From NCBI GenBank assembly GCA_013400975.1, contig WBMZ01004779.1:124001-188000 (forward strand): DNA of 64,000 nt, written 5' to 3'. Positions 25,601-38,100 of the stretch are shown here, piece after piece (position 1 is the stretch's first letter; each line of letters begins with the position of its first letter). A program made the translations under genes and the position numbers. The notes beneath the pieces were generated by a model that saw only the letters and a list, made by a program, of their open reading frames with translations, searched no databases and was not told the origin of the DNA. The DNA comes from Atrichornis clamosus. Lineage: Eukaryota; Chordata; Aves; Passeriformes; Menuridae.

Positions 25601-26289
25601 CCACTAAGACAGCTGGATCACAACTAGGCAGCCGCAGATATATTACCAATATTATTAGTAAAAATGTATTAATATTTAACATGGCCATTAGCACCACCAG
25701 CATAGGAAGGAACCCAGCTAACATAAGGATTGTAAAAAGTGGTTCAGAAAGAGACTACTCATGACTAAATATCATCAGACAACTCAAAGAATGAAGGAAA
25801 ACCCAGGCAATGGAGTATTATAACTAGTTGCAAATTATTCCAACTGACTAAACTGGGATTATCTCTAAAACTTTGTCTTTAGCTCAAATTTTTCACAGGG
25901 AACTGTAGTGAAAAAGAAGCCCCACAATCTTAAAGCGAATTATAAAATACTGATTCTGTTGTTGCTGCAAGGAGAAAGACTTTGGTAAATGCTACTTTAA
26001 TCTTCCTCCTCATACAGGTGCAGTGAGACCATACAGGGAAATATACAGGAATTTCATCTTCCCCCTCCTGCACCCACCCAGTCTTGTTCCCCGGGCTGTA
26101 CTCATGAAACCTCTCTGCTCTCCTGAAAAAAACTGGCACAACTCAAAGACCTAAAAGATTTTTAAGTCCTAAGACTGTTGTCACGAGACTCAGGGACCTA
26201 ATAAGGAAGTTCTAGGTAAGCATCCCTTTAACTCTCCTACTAGTCTGCAGGGAATAAGTATCACAGAATACTTTTTATTTGGTAACATT
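22663..26289. other. Non-coding DNA, no gene recognised
   Basis: It includes two AT-rich, high-complexity blocks with CNE-like texture at about 23,085-23,270 and 25,190-25,300, plus the block at 25,590-25,745 listed separately. A T10 run lies at 24,471-24,480, followed within 5 bp by an A8 run, so the pair can fold. No exon was recognised. Confidence 0.6.
25590..25745. other. AT-rich block, conserved-element-like
   Basis: An AT-rich, non-repetitive interval with closely spaced ATATTA / AATATT / ATTAAT cores at about 25,637-25,680, followed by a GCCATTAGCACCACCAGC stretch. I infer a possible regulatory element from texture only. A six-frame reading gives nothing recognisable. Confidence 0.25.
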
Positions 26290-26549
26290 CACAGAATCAG
26301 TTAGGTTGGAGAAGACCTCCAAGATCATTAAGGCCAACCTTGGACCAGGCACCACCATGTAAACTAGACAATTTCACTGAGTACCACGTCCAGTTTTTCC
26401 TCAAACACCCTCAGGGATGGTGACGCCCCCACCTACCTGGGAAACCCATTCCAATGCTCGACAACCCCTTCTGTGAAGGAATTCCCCCTAATGCCCAACC
26501 TGAACCTCCCCTGATACAGCTTGAGGCCATGTCCTCTTGTCCTGTCACA
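26290..26549 (-). mobile_element. CR1 LINE fragment, 3' end
   Basis: Read on the minus strand, this is the familiar bird CR1 3' region. It runs from the segment with GTGACAGGACAAGAGGACAT and GGCCTCAAGCT, through the stretch encoding the usual truncated tail (TTCACAGAAGGGGTTGTCG), to the terminal GGTTGGCCTTAATGATCTTG and CAACCTAACTGATTCTGTG. Only about 260 bp remain, which fits the 5' truncation normal for CR1. The copy is diverged and has no coding capacity. The plus-strand start at 26,290 is the element's 3' terminus. Beyond 26,549 the similarity stops abruptly. Confidence 0.93.
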
Positions 26550-29500
26550 AGAGGAAGCAAGACAATAAACAAGGCACATGCCTGCCCGTGTTCCACCTTG
26601 GTTACTACGGGCATGTAACAGCTTATCTGTCACACGTCATTTATGTACCATGAATATTTACTAGTGATGGGAAGACATAAATTATCTGCTGCCCTCATCT
26701 ATGTTAAATCATCCCCTCACCCTTTGGCAGCAAGAGATTGTCCCATGCTGGACTGTGATTTATCAGCCCCTCAGTCATCTCCTCAGCCCATACACCCTAC
26801 ATGCCCCAACACCTGGATGGGGGTCCTCCTTTCTCCCTGTGTGCACATCGTACAGAAAACATCAAACACATCTGCCTGTCCTTGCCTCACCTCTGGCCAC
26901 AGCCTGTTATACTGTAACTTCTCTGAAACAAGGGCCAGTACTGGTGTTCTCTATTTGAGAAAATATAACAATAATTGGGGGTTTATGGCTCTCCCTTCAA
27001 TGCAATTGGAGTTGCAGTCTTAGGCAGAAGCTGCAGGAAGAAGCCAGGACAAAGCATCTCCCTACTGGTTTAAACCCCCTTGATCCCCTAAATTATTGCA
27101 TTCAGCTACACACCACCTTACAGACCCCCAAGCAACACAGCACTTAGGGAACACTGGATGGCTAAAATCCTACTGGGCAGCCAGTGGCCAGCACCGACAG
27201 ACTCTGGGCCATGCAAAGCTGCTGCTCAAGGCCACGCACATGATTCTCTGCTTCACTGCAGCTTCTAAACCTGGCTGCATTTGAAGAACACATCAGAACC
27301 CGACTGTCACAATTCAGAAGAAGTCATCAAAAGCTTGCCAGAAAAAAGAGCAGAGAGGTTTTGTTTGCTTAATTAAAACTGGCTTCATAATGGAAATTAT
27401 CATGGTTCATCTCAAATAGCAATTAAGAAAGCAGGATGTGACTGCTGGCTTTGCTCAAAACATGAGCTAAGCCTTTTCTGGACTCCAGCAAATCCAAATA
27501 ATGATGACTTAGCCCAGTATGGAGTAACAACAGCCCAGCATTGTCAGTCTAATTTTATCCCAAGTCACACCACATTTACAGTTTCACTGTGGTCCTAAAT
27601 TTGTGCACATACAAAGATACTGCTTAGATTTTCAAAGGAAATTATACAAAATCTTAAAAATGCAATCCAAATGTACAGGAAAATTTCAAAACCACTGGTA
27701 AACAAGGAAAAAAACCCCACTTTTTTCCTTTAAATTCCTTCCTTTTTTATCCTGTCTCTTGAGTTTTTAGCACTCCAACCATGAGTTTTGAACTGGCAGC
27801 CCAGGGAACGATGCCAGACAGAAGCACAGAGGGCAGGAGCCTGGCACTCCATGTTCATTCCATTAGCAACAGCTTCAGCCTGAGCCAAGGTAATCACCAA
27901 AGCCACTCTGAGGCTCCCAGAACTAAGCTGATTTAGACCAGGTAAAATCCAGCCAAGGGCACTCACATACGTGTCCATACAATTACACATCCCTCTGCTC
28001 AGCCTCTCCAACTGGGAATGCTCATCACCTGGAAACGGTGCCCTCAGTGATCCATTCAGCACAGTCCAATCCATGATAGGTTCAATATGTGATCCATTCC
28101 GTGCAGCTCAAGGCATTTCCCTCAATTCACTGGACTCTAAGTTGTGCTGGGAGCACTCTATTTTCCATTATAAGACTGTCTTTTGCTGCTTGAATCTCCA
28201 CCAAATTTGATTGGATTGGGATGACGTTTTCCATGTCAGGTGTTTGCCTCAGGCTACACGTACAGCTGCACATACAGATCAGTGCATAGATATAATTTGG
28301 GAGGAAGGGTGAGATTTCATGTGAAGCAGTTCAGCTGTTTCCAAGGCCAGTGATGTAAGGGCTGAGCTCGACCACGTCCTACACGTGTCCTTCTCACCCC
28401 AAAGAGCTCCAGCCTCCTGACATGTCCCCAACTCCAATTTTGCACCAAGTCACTTTGGGTCACTTTGCTCTCCGACTGTCACATATTGCAGTGCAGCATT
28501 TTGCACACTGTCTAAACAGAGCATTCTCCCCTTCCCAGGTTCTAGCTGGTTAGCTGTAATTTTGGGGTGCAGTTGAAATCTTTGTTTCTATCAGCAGCTG
28601 AAAGCAGGGACATTCTGTGGGTCTACACATCATTACCCATGACCCAGCTGAAACATGAAAGTGTTACGGCTGGGGCACAATAATGGTGACAAATCACAGA
28701 TCCTTGTAAAGGATTGGAAGAAAAGACAACTCAGAGGTATAAAACACTTTGATATACCCTGATGTTAATTCAATCAGCTCTGTAAAGTTTAAACAGACTT
28801 TAAACCTTTTCCAGGGTATCACAAGTCCCTTTCTCGTCTTCCTTTCTGGCAGTCACCAGAACATGTAGCAGCACCTTCTAGACTCTGTTTATTATTTTCA
28901 TTACTTTAAACTGCAGCCCTAATAAAAAAGTGTTTGCTCCTACCTTACTTCTCTTTGCTCCATTCTGTGTGTTTGTGCATGGGAACAGGGTGGGTCCCAA
29001 CAGCAGCAGAGTTCAGACACGGATATTGAAAAGAGATAAGATAAACTGCATAAAGAAATAGAAAAAGCAAGCGATAGCTTTTGACGTGATTAGACTGGAA
29101 ATCAAAATCTTGAGCTTTGAAATGCCCTGGGTACAGAAGCAGTTGCTCACATGGGTCAGCCAGGAGCTGGATCAGATGCAGGGATGTAGTCAATGGTAAA
29201 TGCAAGAGGATAGAGCTCAACCCTCTCCCCTTTCAGGCCAGGTAAAGCATATTTGTACAGAACACAGGAGAGGTGGGCACATTTGCCCTCCCACTGCTGC
29301 ATCAGTGACCACAGGGTGCCCGGCCACTTCCCTCCAGCCTGACTGTTCTGTGCTCCTGGCAGCACTGGCCGGTCCCACACCCCCCTCCTGAACGCACAGC
29401 ACCCTCCTCCCCCCTCAGTATGCAACCTACACAGTGCCAAGGTGATTAATGAAGTTCATTATTGCATCTTGGTGTCTTGATCTCAGGAGCTGCACCAACA

Positions 29501-31829
29501 GACGAAAGCAGCCATAAAGCATACCAAGTGTGAGCATACACAACATTAGCAGAAAATCCAACAGTCAGAAAAAGACCAACGAGAAAAACCCAGAAACCAA
29601 GAGATGCAAACAAAGGGTAGCTTCATGCAAACTGAAGTAAAAACTCCCCATGGACTACAGAAGGCAATGAAAGAAATTAAAAGGAGACTCTGTCTGGCTT
29701 TGAATCTTAAATTCTCGTTTTGAGCTGTTGCTGATCTTTACCCCCCTCAAATTTCAATCAAATATTCACTGGCGCTGCTTTCAGTGCAAATAACCAACAG
29801 GCAAACTAAGAAGTGTGGCACATTTCTGCATCACAGCTCATAGAAAATCTCACTATTTCAAAAGTCTATGGACTTAGTGGGACTTGTTAGAACTCTCCAG
29901 TCTCACAATACCACACTGTAAGAAAGTACATCCCAGTTAGTAGAAAAGAAATGAAATGCACACATTCTCACTGCAGTCTCTGATATGCTGGTGAAAAGAA
30001 GTTTCTGAGAGAATGAAAGCATTTCTACACAGCAGAGAACAGAACAGACTTTCAGCTCTGCTCTGTTTTTACTCTCTCAGTGGCACTGCACACAGTCAGA
30101 TGAAAAAAAAAATTTTGTTTAAGGACCCTCTACCTCCCAAGGCCTTCAATCAAGAGCTGTGAGGTTGACACCAGATTGGACTGAAACAGCTCAGAAGTGC
30201 TCAGGTTAAGTCAAAGAAGGTCAGATGTACCAAATGACTTCTCAGGTCAATGAAAACACATGGTAAAATGAAAGGAAAAGATGAAAATAATTAGTCTCTC
30301 TCGTGGTTTAACAAAGGGGAAAAAGAGCATCTGCATACGTGTTCTGACTTCAGGAAAATTCATAACTTCTCTCAGCTTCACCAGAGTCTCTTCTCCAAGG
30401 GATCACCCCAGCCTGTCATTCCATGTAAATCTTCCTACCTTCCCATTGTGGGATATTGGCTGTACCAGCTGCAACATCTCCCTCCCACATGCAGTCTATC
30501 CAACACTCCTTCCCTGAGCCTGTGCTTCCAGGTCTTTATTCTATTTTTATCAGAAATACTCATTATTAACCACATCAAGCAGAAGTCTTGCAAATTTAAA
30601 GGAAGGTGCCTCATCTTCTTCATCCTCCCTTCCTATGTCAGAAATACGTGAGAAATAGAAGCAATCCAATCACATTTTTCAGACCCTTCAAAATCCACTT
30701 GAGAAACTCATCCATCGCTCCCTTAAAACAAAACAGTCTGAAACAAAGCAGCACAGGGGAGTCCTGTCAGCTCTCTCCCAAACACCACAGGTGATGTCAG
30801 ACACCAGCTGCCTGTCTGGGGTCTCTCTCACCTCTGCAGGTCTGCCCCTGGCACACAGCAGGGCACCAATGGTCCAGGGCAGACCCGGGCAGGGCTCACC
30901 AGCTCAGCAAGCACGTGTGTGCATCAGGAAGGGTCACACGTTTCATTAAGGTGCTGTCAAAATCTGTCACAAGCCTCTCTCCACGCCCTCCAAATCTGTT
31001 AGAAGGGTGACACTTTACTGTTAAGTATGGGGAGCCTGAAGCAATGGTTGTGAGGCTTTGCCTCCCCTCACACACAACACTGAGTGGTCTGAGCTCAGCG
31101 CCCTCTGATCAGGGCTCAGCTGGGGACTGCAACTGCACTTCCATGGGAGACCCCCTTAATGCCCATCACCAGGCTCTATTCAGAGCATACTGATACACAA
31201 ATGACAGGGTTGGCATTCAGTTCATGGTCTGGCCACTGGTTGCAACAGCTTACCTGAGGTCTGTTCAATCTTTCCTCTACCCAGTGCAAGGTTAAATAAG
31301 TGACCTGCCTCTATCCTGTGATCACTTGGGAATCTTACAGAAGATAACCCTTTGTCTAGCTAGTGACATCCTGCTCCCACTGCTTAATTTCTCCCCACAA
31401 AATGACCAGGAGAGTTACACAGGGGTAACCAACACAAAGAGTCAGAGTCACTGAACAAGTGCATTGCAAGCAGGTCGTGTCTCAGCTGCCCACTGAATTA
31501 TATCTGGAAATAAATCTGAGGGACTCTAAGCACAACAGCCCCCAAAAAAGGTGGAATGCATTGCTAATCCTAACTCTGTTCCGCTCCTCCAGCCACAAAA
31601 AAGAAAGATTGCAGCAGGGTTGCTCCAGTAAATGGAAAAAGAAATTGAAACACACTGCAGGACGTGCCACTCCGAGTACAGATAAAGATATTTTTACATA
31701 AATATTATAGAAATACAAAACTATAAATACTACAAGGAGAGCAAGGATTCAGCAGCATCCTGCACAGTACAGCTACCACCTCAGCAGCAAAACTCTGCAC
31801 ATCCAATGAAAGACACTGTTTTAGGGGAA
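26550..31829. other. Non-coding DNA, no gene recognised
   Basis: Unique-looking DNA with short homopolymers (for example A/T runs at about 30,107-30,118). Open frames reach 114 codons (minus, 27,730-28,074) with no domain. A moderately GC-rich interval at about 29,250-29,420 has short C-runs and overlapping frames on both strands but nothing recognisable. Confidence 0.65.
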
Positions 31830-32066
31830 TGTGATCTTTGTTGCTGATTTTTTGAATATTCTCTTCATTAAAAATCAAACACAGTAAGCTTCCATAAGAA
31901 CAGCACTAAAGGAATCTACCACCACTAACCGCCAAAGTAATTTTGCAATAAAGATTTTTTTTTAATTATTTTTCGAGTCATTATTGTTTTTCTTTTTTGG
32001 AAGGATTAAATCTTCAATTAAATGCTGTTTTTATGGCAAAAATAATTGCATCATTATTATTTCCAC
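31830..32066. other. AT-rich block, UTR-like or regulatory-like
   Basis: A strongly AT-rich interval with AATAAAG on the plus strand at about 31,948, long T-runs at about 31,956-31,964 and repeated ATTAAAT/AATTAAAT motifs around 32,005-32,025. On the minus strand it lies directly after the TAA of the 49-codon frame described at 32,067-32,216 and could be its 3' UTR. On the plus strand AATAAA followed by T-rich DNA could be a polyadenylation signal. Either reading is inference. Confidence 0.25.
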
Positions 32067-32216
32067 TTAAATATGTTCTTGCAGCACTTCAGGGCAGTTG
32101 TCTTCCCGCTTATCTTCTTCTTTCAAGGATAGAGCAACCTCACAGGTAGGACCTGCACTGTTGTACACTGCATTGAAGCAGAGCTTCACTTCCTTCCTCT
32201 TGTCTTGTTTTGCTTT
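32067..32216 (-). other. Candidate terminal coding exon (unidentified)
   Basis: On the minus strand an open frame of 49 codons runs from just after an in-frame TGA (32,217-32,219) to a TAA at 32,067-32,069. It includes KEVKLCFNAVYNSAG and ends in CPEVLQEHI. The composition looks protein-like: three Cys, balanced charge, and purine in most first codon positions. Base composition falls sharply into AT-rich DNA just beyond the stop, as at a coding/3' UTR boundary. Against this, the best minus-strand acceptor (T8 followed by AAATATAG, near 32,231) does not lead into this frame without hitting a stop, and I recognise no family. The plus strand offers a competing splice-like arrangement. Confidence 0.18.
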
Positions 32217-34483
32217 TCAGCAGAATTGCCTATATTTAAAAAAAATCCATCTTTTTTATTATTTTTGCTAGTTAATAGAGTGAGTTTCTCTGGTCACTGA
32301 TAAGGAACAATTAGAAAACTAGAAAGGACATATTCTACCATAAAATCAAAGTCTGAAATGTTTGACATTTTCCACAGATTTGCTGAAAACAGCAATGAGC
32401 AACAAATATGTCTTTCAGTAAAATATGAAAACTGAAATAGCAAGAATTCTCAGTAATGTTTTGCTTCCTTTGAAAAATCATTTCCCCTAGAAAACGAATT
32501 CTGATGAAAATATTTTAACAAGACAAATGGCCTTTCTGTGAGATACAAGCCAAGCAGTACATTAAAGGAGACCAATTCCCGGCTTTCTCACTGGGGCTTT
32601 CTACAATTTTCTTTTGCTTTCATTTCAAACAAAGGTCAACACACAGAGAAGAATATTGGAGTTGCTCTCTGCATGTGGGAAAATGAAAAAGGAAAAAGCA
32701 CAACTGTCAAGGTTCTGGCAGAACAATCAATGAATTAAACGCTGCTCTGTGTCTGACAAGTGCCTACCAGTCTTGGTCTACAATCTGGGCTCCTGTGGGA
32801 TACCCACAAAAAATATACAAGTAATAATATCCCCACTATAACAGTCCAAATCCTTTAGTTCTGAGTCTCTCTTGCAGATGAGTAGTCACCAGCACAGGGT
32901 GTCAGCTGCTGTCAACAAAATCCCCGTGCCTGCCACTGAGATGTCCCATCCTGGCCCTGTCCAAGGCAGCAGCAGCAGAGAAGCCAAAGCGTGGGCAGCA
33001 CTGGCCAAAGGAACTGCTTTTCTTGGTTGCCAGAGAAGAGCACAGGCAATCCCACACCCCTGGTGAAAGTGGGAGATCTAAGTCAGCCCAACGTCCTCCT
33101 CACCCTCGTTCTGCTGGGATGTCCCTGTTCAAGGAAACATGCCACCCAACAGCACCTGGAGGGCTTGCAGGGGTTTGCATTTTGACTGACAGGCAAACAG
33201 ATTTGATTAGCCCCCAGTCAACTAAAATTTTGATCTGACACTAACACATCCCTGAATGAGAACATCAGCAGCCTTAACAAACCAGCCTCTCTGAGCTGGC
33301 TTGGACTGTCACAGGGCAGATCACTGCCTGTGCTTCTTTAATGAGCAGAGAAGCAAAGACTGAGGTGGCAAAGTTTGGAAGACAGACATGCCTCTTACAT
33401 AAGCTCATCTTTAGACAAAATCCAATAATTAATTTCCACCCTGCAAACAGAGCTCTTTGCAATTCCATCCCACGTAAGGTCAATATCACTTTCCATTTAA
33501 TTTCCTCTGTGTCCAGGATATCCCCCACTTTCTTCAGGCCACAGTTAATTACTGTAATACATTCTCTAGTTCTGCAGCTTTGATTTTTTTTTTTTCCAGG
33601 CACAACAAAACACTGCAAGTGCAATGCAAGCATATACCCCAGGTCCAGTTCTCAACCAATAGCTTTTATGATGTGTCAAAACCCTCTGGGAAAAGTCTCC
33701 AAGCACTTTACTGGGGCATTTACCTGCTCTCTACCAAGGAGATGCAGCTCCTCCATCACTAGTTTCCCCAGAGTCACAAATTCCCTGTGCCAGATAAAGC
33801 ACAGGCAGGCACAGCTGGGAACATGGGATGCACGTTTGGCAAGGCTGGGTGAGGAGCCCACTGATTTTTTTTACCAGCAGCAGAAGCACAGTCACGTCAT
33901 GATGAATCTCTCCCCTTTTGGCCCCCACACTGACAAGCACTGGAGCGCAAAGGGACTCGAGTGCCCTGGCTGGGTCTGCAGCACCTGTGGCACTCAGCTG
34001 CACTGCCCAAGCCCCTGAGCTCCTGTCCGTCCGCAGCTGTAACCCCCCGACAGGAGGGTGCTGGCAGCACCACAGGTTTGCACTACTGCAGCATTCCAGG
34101 GAGGATTAACCCTTTCCTTCCTGCACCAGGCACCATTCTCCACCTCCCCAAGTGGCCTTACTTGGGCCTCTTCAACAGACCAAAGCCGAACAGAAAAAAG
34201 GAAACGAGTCCCAGCTGCTCACAGGGAGGATTCTCTCCACATTCCCGGACACGACTACACTGCTTCCTGGACTGGGGGTGACAGGTGGTCCCCACACTCC
34301 CCTCCAGCCCACAGAACACACATCCCAGGTTAGACTTCTTGCACTGCCGTGCTGGATGCATGTAAGGAAATGAAGAGTTCAGCCCGGTACACCCACCAGT
34401 TACACAAGAAAATTCCAACTCCATCCTCTTCTCAAACCAAAGCAAACCTGGGGTAACTCAGACAAGGCCAAAAAGGATGATTT
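32217..34483. other. Non-coding DNA, no gene recognised
   Basis: It contains a T12 run at 33,584-33,595. A minus frame of 119 codons (33,274-33,633) and a plus frame of 116 codons (33,668-34,018) have no recognised domain. A GC-richer interval at about 33,930-34,330 carries overlapping frames on both strands and looks like composition rather than coding. Confidence 0.65.
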
Positions 34484-34498
34484 CCCCCCCCCCCCCCC
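34484..34498 (+). repeat. Poly-C run (C15)
   Basis: Fifteen consecutive C follow TTT. It is an unusually long C homopolymer for this window, and its length may be uncertain in the assembly. Confidence 0.95.
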
Positions 34499-34789
34499 AG
34501 TCTCATATGGACTTGGCATACATACAAGTTCACCAAGTTCAGCAGTTATAGTGGCACAAAGAGAAGCAGAAGGAAAGAGAAGCAAACCTCAAATTCCATT
34601 TTTAAACAGGAAAAATACACCAAATGTGAAAAATCAACCTTAAATCTGATCCAAACTATCTCAGCTGTCCAGCCATGGGTTTGTGGCACCTTTAGCACTC
34701 TAGCACCAAATCAAGGTGAGCCCATAGGAGCCAAAAAGGGAGAAAATGGCTCTACCCCATGGCCCTAAGCATTTAATCACTATCTCCAC

Positions 34790-35150
34790 AATACTTCTAG
34801 CTAGCATGTAGTTTTAAATATAATCCATCAACTTTAAGTATTAGATGTCTAGAATTTAATTAAACTCAATACAAAGCAGCAAAGCATAATACCCAGAGAA
34901 CAGAGAGATAACATCTGTCTTTTCTGTTATGCTGGGGAAAGGGGAACATTTTATTTATTATTTTTGCCCCAAAATTCCTGCAGAGGCATGCATATATATT
35001 TTAAAAAATATAAAAATAACTGACACCTGTGCACAAACGTAGCACTTTGTCTGTAGCTGAGCTGATATTCATTAAGCAATATTACTGTGGTTCCTGTACG
35101 GCATTGGCAAAGGCAATTCTTCTGTATTTTTATGTCAAACCAGCACCAAA
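34790..35150. other. AT-rich block, conserved-element-like
   Basis: AT-rich, high-complexity DNA with TTTAATTAAAC at about 34,856-34,866, ATATATATTTTAAAAAATATAAAAATA at about 34,992-35,017 (shown here only as a location) and a balanced stretch at about 35,040-35,120 containing GATATTCATTAAGCAATATT. The texture fits a vertebrate regulatory element. No long frame, transposon or RNA gene was recognised. Confidence 0.3.
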
Positions 35151-38100
35151 GGGCCAGTGTGTTAAAATGCCTTATGGATGGGAACATGAGCAGTTGTCAA
35201 AAAAGGACAAACTGCTTCCCCATGGGCAAGGGGAGCAGGGAGCCAGGAGGTAAAGGTGTCTGCCTGAGCAGAGAGCAGCCATGGCCACGAAGGCAGGTGA
35301 TGCTCCCAAAACAGGGCACACAGCTGCAACCCAGCAGTGCAGAGACCAAAATTCCAAGCCACCTCTGAGTCTTCCAGGTGAGAGATTTCTGCCCAGCACA
35401 GCTGCCTGTCTCAGCTTCAGCATGGCATTAATAATTGCTAGCTGTGTCAGGGAACTCCTGGGAATCTCCCACTGTACCTGGGATTTCCTTTTACAGTCCT
35501 GCTTGTGGAGGAGGGAACACCACACTCCCAGGCACAGCCTCAGCTGGCATTTCTGGCCACAGATCTATCAGCTGCAGCCTAGCAGTGCAGCAAAGATTCA
35601 AACCCTTCTGAAGGGGATTTGAATTGCTACAGACTCACTCAGTAGCTGTGAGTCAGAGGACAAATGATCAGAGCAATGGGTTTACTCAGCCACAGAGAGA
35701 GGCAAACCTGCACAGCAAGAACAGGCAGCAGATACATCACCCCGACAGGGCACAAACTCCTCACCTTTTCCATCCAAGGCAGTCTCCAATACAAAATCCT
35801 GCTGCATCTAGGTGTAAAATCAATCAAAACAGATGGTTAAACTGTCAAATTAGCCAGCAGAGGGAGTTATGGTAATACAACAAAACAATACTTAATTGAC
35901 AATGCAAAAATAAAATTAAGCGCTGTAGATCTCAGGATCTCAGGAATTCAAGCAAAGTATCTTCCTTTTCCTTCTGCACCAATCCTTCCAAACGTGGACA
36001 GCAGCAGGACAGGCATCCTGCTGCAGTACAGGTTGGCAGAGACAAGGTACCCACGTAGCCACAGAGATTGTGCAAGCTGCCATGAACAGAACTGTCTGCA
36101 AACAGAGCCCTACAAGTGCAAGGATGCAGCATCAGATTAAACTCGGGACTCTCTCTTTAGTGATCCATTTAGCAAAAGATCTTTATCACAAATGCAACAA
36201 AAAAGAAGCTGATGCCACCAGAAACATGCTGTGCTTAGCAGCTCCTTACTCTGGCATCAGGTATCTCATTTTCTGACCCTTCAACCTCATGTAGAGCCAC
36301 AACCACTCTCTTCTTCCTCATACTCCTGATTTAACATCCCAAAGAAATTCTCTGAGCCATGCTTAGCACGGTGGAAACCTAATCAGAGGCCCCTGGACAC
36401 TGCTGTGATAGTGCTGATAAATGATTAGTGAGGGGGATAAAGGACAAGAGAGAGGAAACGTGAGTTTCCCACCACCATATCTATGAAACAACACTCAATA
36501 GTCCATGTGCAGTGCTGGTCTATAATATCTATCCCATGATCTACCCCAGAATAGCTCTGTTTTGGAGTATAAAGACAGGGCCAGCCACTGCCCTCAGGGG
36601 AGGAAAAAGGAGGCAGAAATCTCATTAGATGCAATTGGACAAAGTTGCACTGAGCTTGAAGGGGAGTGGTCTGCAGGACTATTCTAGGTCTCAAAGTGAA
36701 AAGCATGGAAAAAATTCTAGATGACATTTTAGTTGCTTGTTTCCGTTCCTAAGGGACAAGCGAATATATTCCGATAGCAATTAAAGTAACACATTTTTCA
36801 TGTATTTATTTATTTCAGTTTGAATAATAAAAAGGGCACAGATACTAGACTGGAAGCAGGCCATGAGTATCCCTTCTAAGGAAACACCAGCTCTGCTGAA
36901 CAACTAAATCCAAAGCAATCCTGCTTGAGGCCGGGTGTTAGGGGACAAACACAGACACCCCCATGAAAGGTATAATCAGCTAGAAAGTGAGGGAAAGGGG
37001 TGGACAAGTGGCTTCTTGGAGGACATGAGCAGCCTCAGGGGAATCTTGCCCCTCCAGGATGATGGAGGACAGGCTGAGCAAGGTTTGGGGCAGGGTGGCC
37101 TCCGGGCTCAGCCCTGGGGGCCCCTGTCAACTGCAAGAAACGCTCCCCTTGTTCAGGGCTATTCACTAAAATCACCATCCATGACCTCGCACAGCAAAGC
37201 AGGGCTGCAAAGTAACACCAGAGATCTCTGCCAGAGCTGCTGATTCGCATCAAGCTGATGGAGTTTGATACATTTGCAGAACATTTTCCCAGGTCAAAAG
37301 GCAATTGCTCATCAAAATAATTGAGCACCTCTACGACTCAAGGGGTCGGACGCTTGCTGGAGATGGGGCATAAGTGGGGTCAGGTCCTCCCTGCGCCTGG
37401 CGCGGAGCTGGCAGGAGAGAAGCAGCAGAAGGGACAGTCCAACCCAACTCTGTGACCCCCACGAGTGCTCTCTTCCCAGAGGGGAGCGTGTGTCTCCTGT
37501 CTTGGCACTTCAAGTCTTAACGTGCTGTGAAGGCTCCCAATTTCAGTTTGCACTGGAATGAACAGTCCTAAACCTATTCCTCCCACCAATGAAAATTCTG
37601 TTTTCAAGACGCAGGGAGTGGGAAAAAAAAAAAATAATTCCAGCATTCCTGATATAAAATATCAAGATAAGGATATAAAGCACAAAGATTATATATAGCC
37701 AAAGCTATAGTAACTGCATCTTCCAACCTTCTTTTTCCACCTAAAATTCTGGGACAAATAAAGCCCCAAGTGTTTCTTTCCGGTCTTTCCCTGGAAGGAG
37801 AGCATTTGGAGCCTCCTGGGTTTAGCAGCTGCCCACTCTCCTGTTTAAATTCATTTTGCATGTACAATATTGAGAAGAGAAAAAGGGTGATGTAGGATGG
37901 CAAAAAAGGAAGAAGGAAGAAATGTAATCAGGCGTGTGGTGGAACCTCACCAAACCTTGCAAGATATTTTGCAATTACTTAGCATAACAAAACATAAAAC
38001 AACATACCCTCCAGGTAAAATCTAGAAGAAACACACTCATCTCCAGATATCATCAGCTGAAAGAGTATTTGCATCCATAGACTGTATTTTTATCACCAAA

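Noticed and set aside
33274..33633. 119-codon minus frame
   Set aside because: It begins next to a T12 run, has no domain, and is overlapped by open plus-strand frames.
35585..35605. GATTCAAACC-like sequence resembling a tRNA B box
   Set aside because: No A box, acceptor stem or cloverleaf could be assembled around it.
37083..37122. G-run cluster considered as a G-quadruplex
   Set aside because: Four G-runs are present, but two loops are 8-9 nt long, so the motif is weak and was not called.
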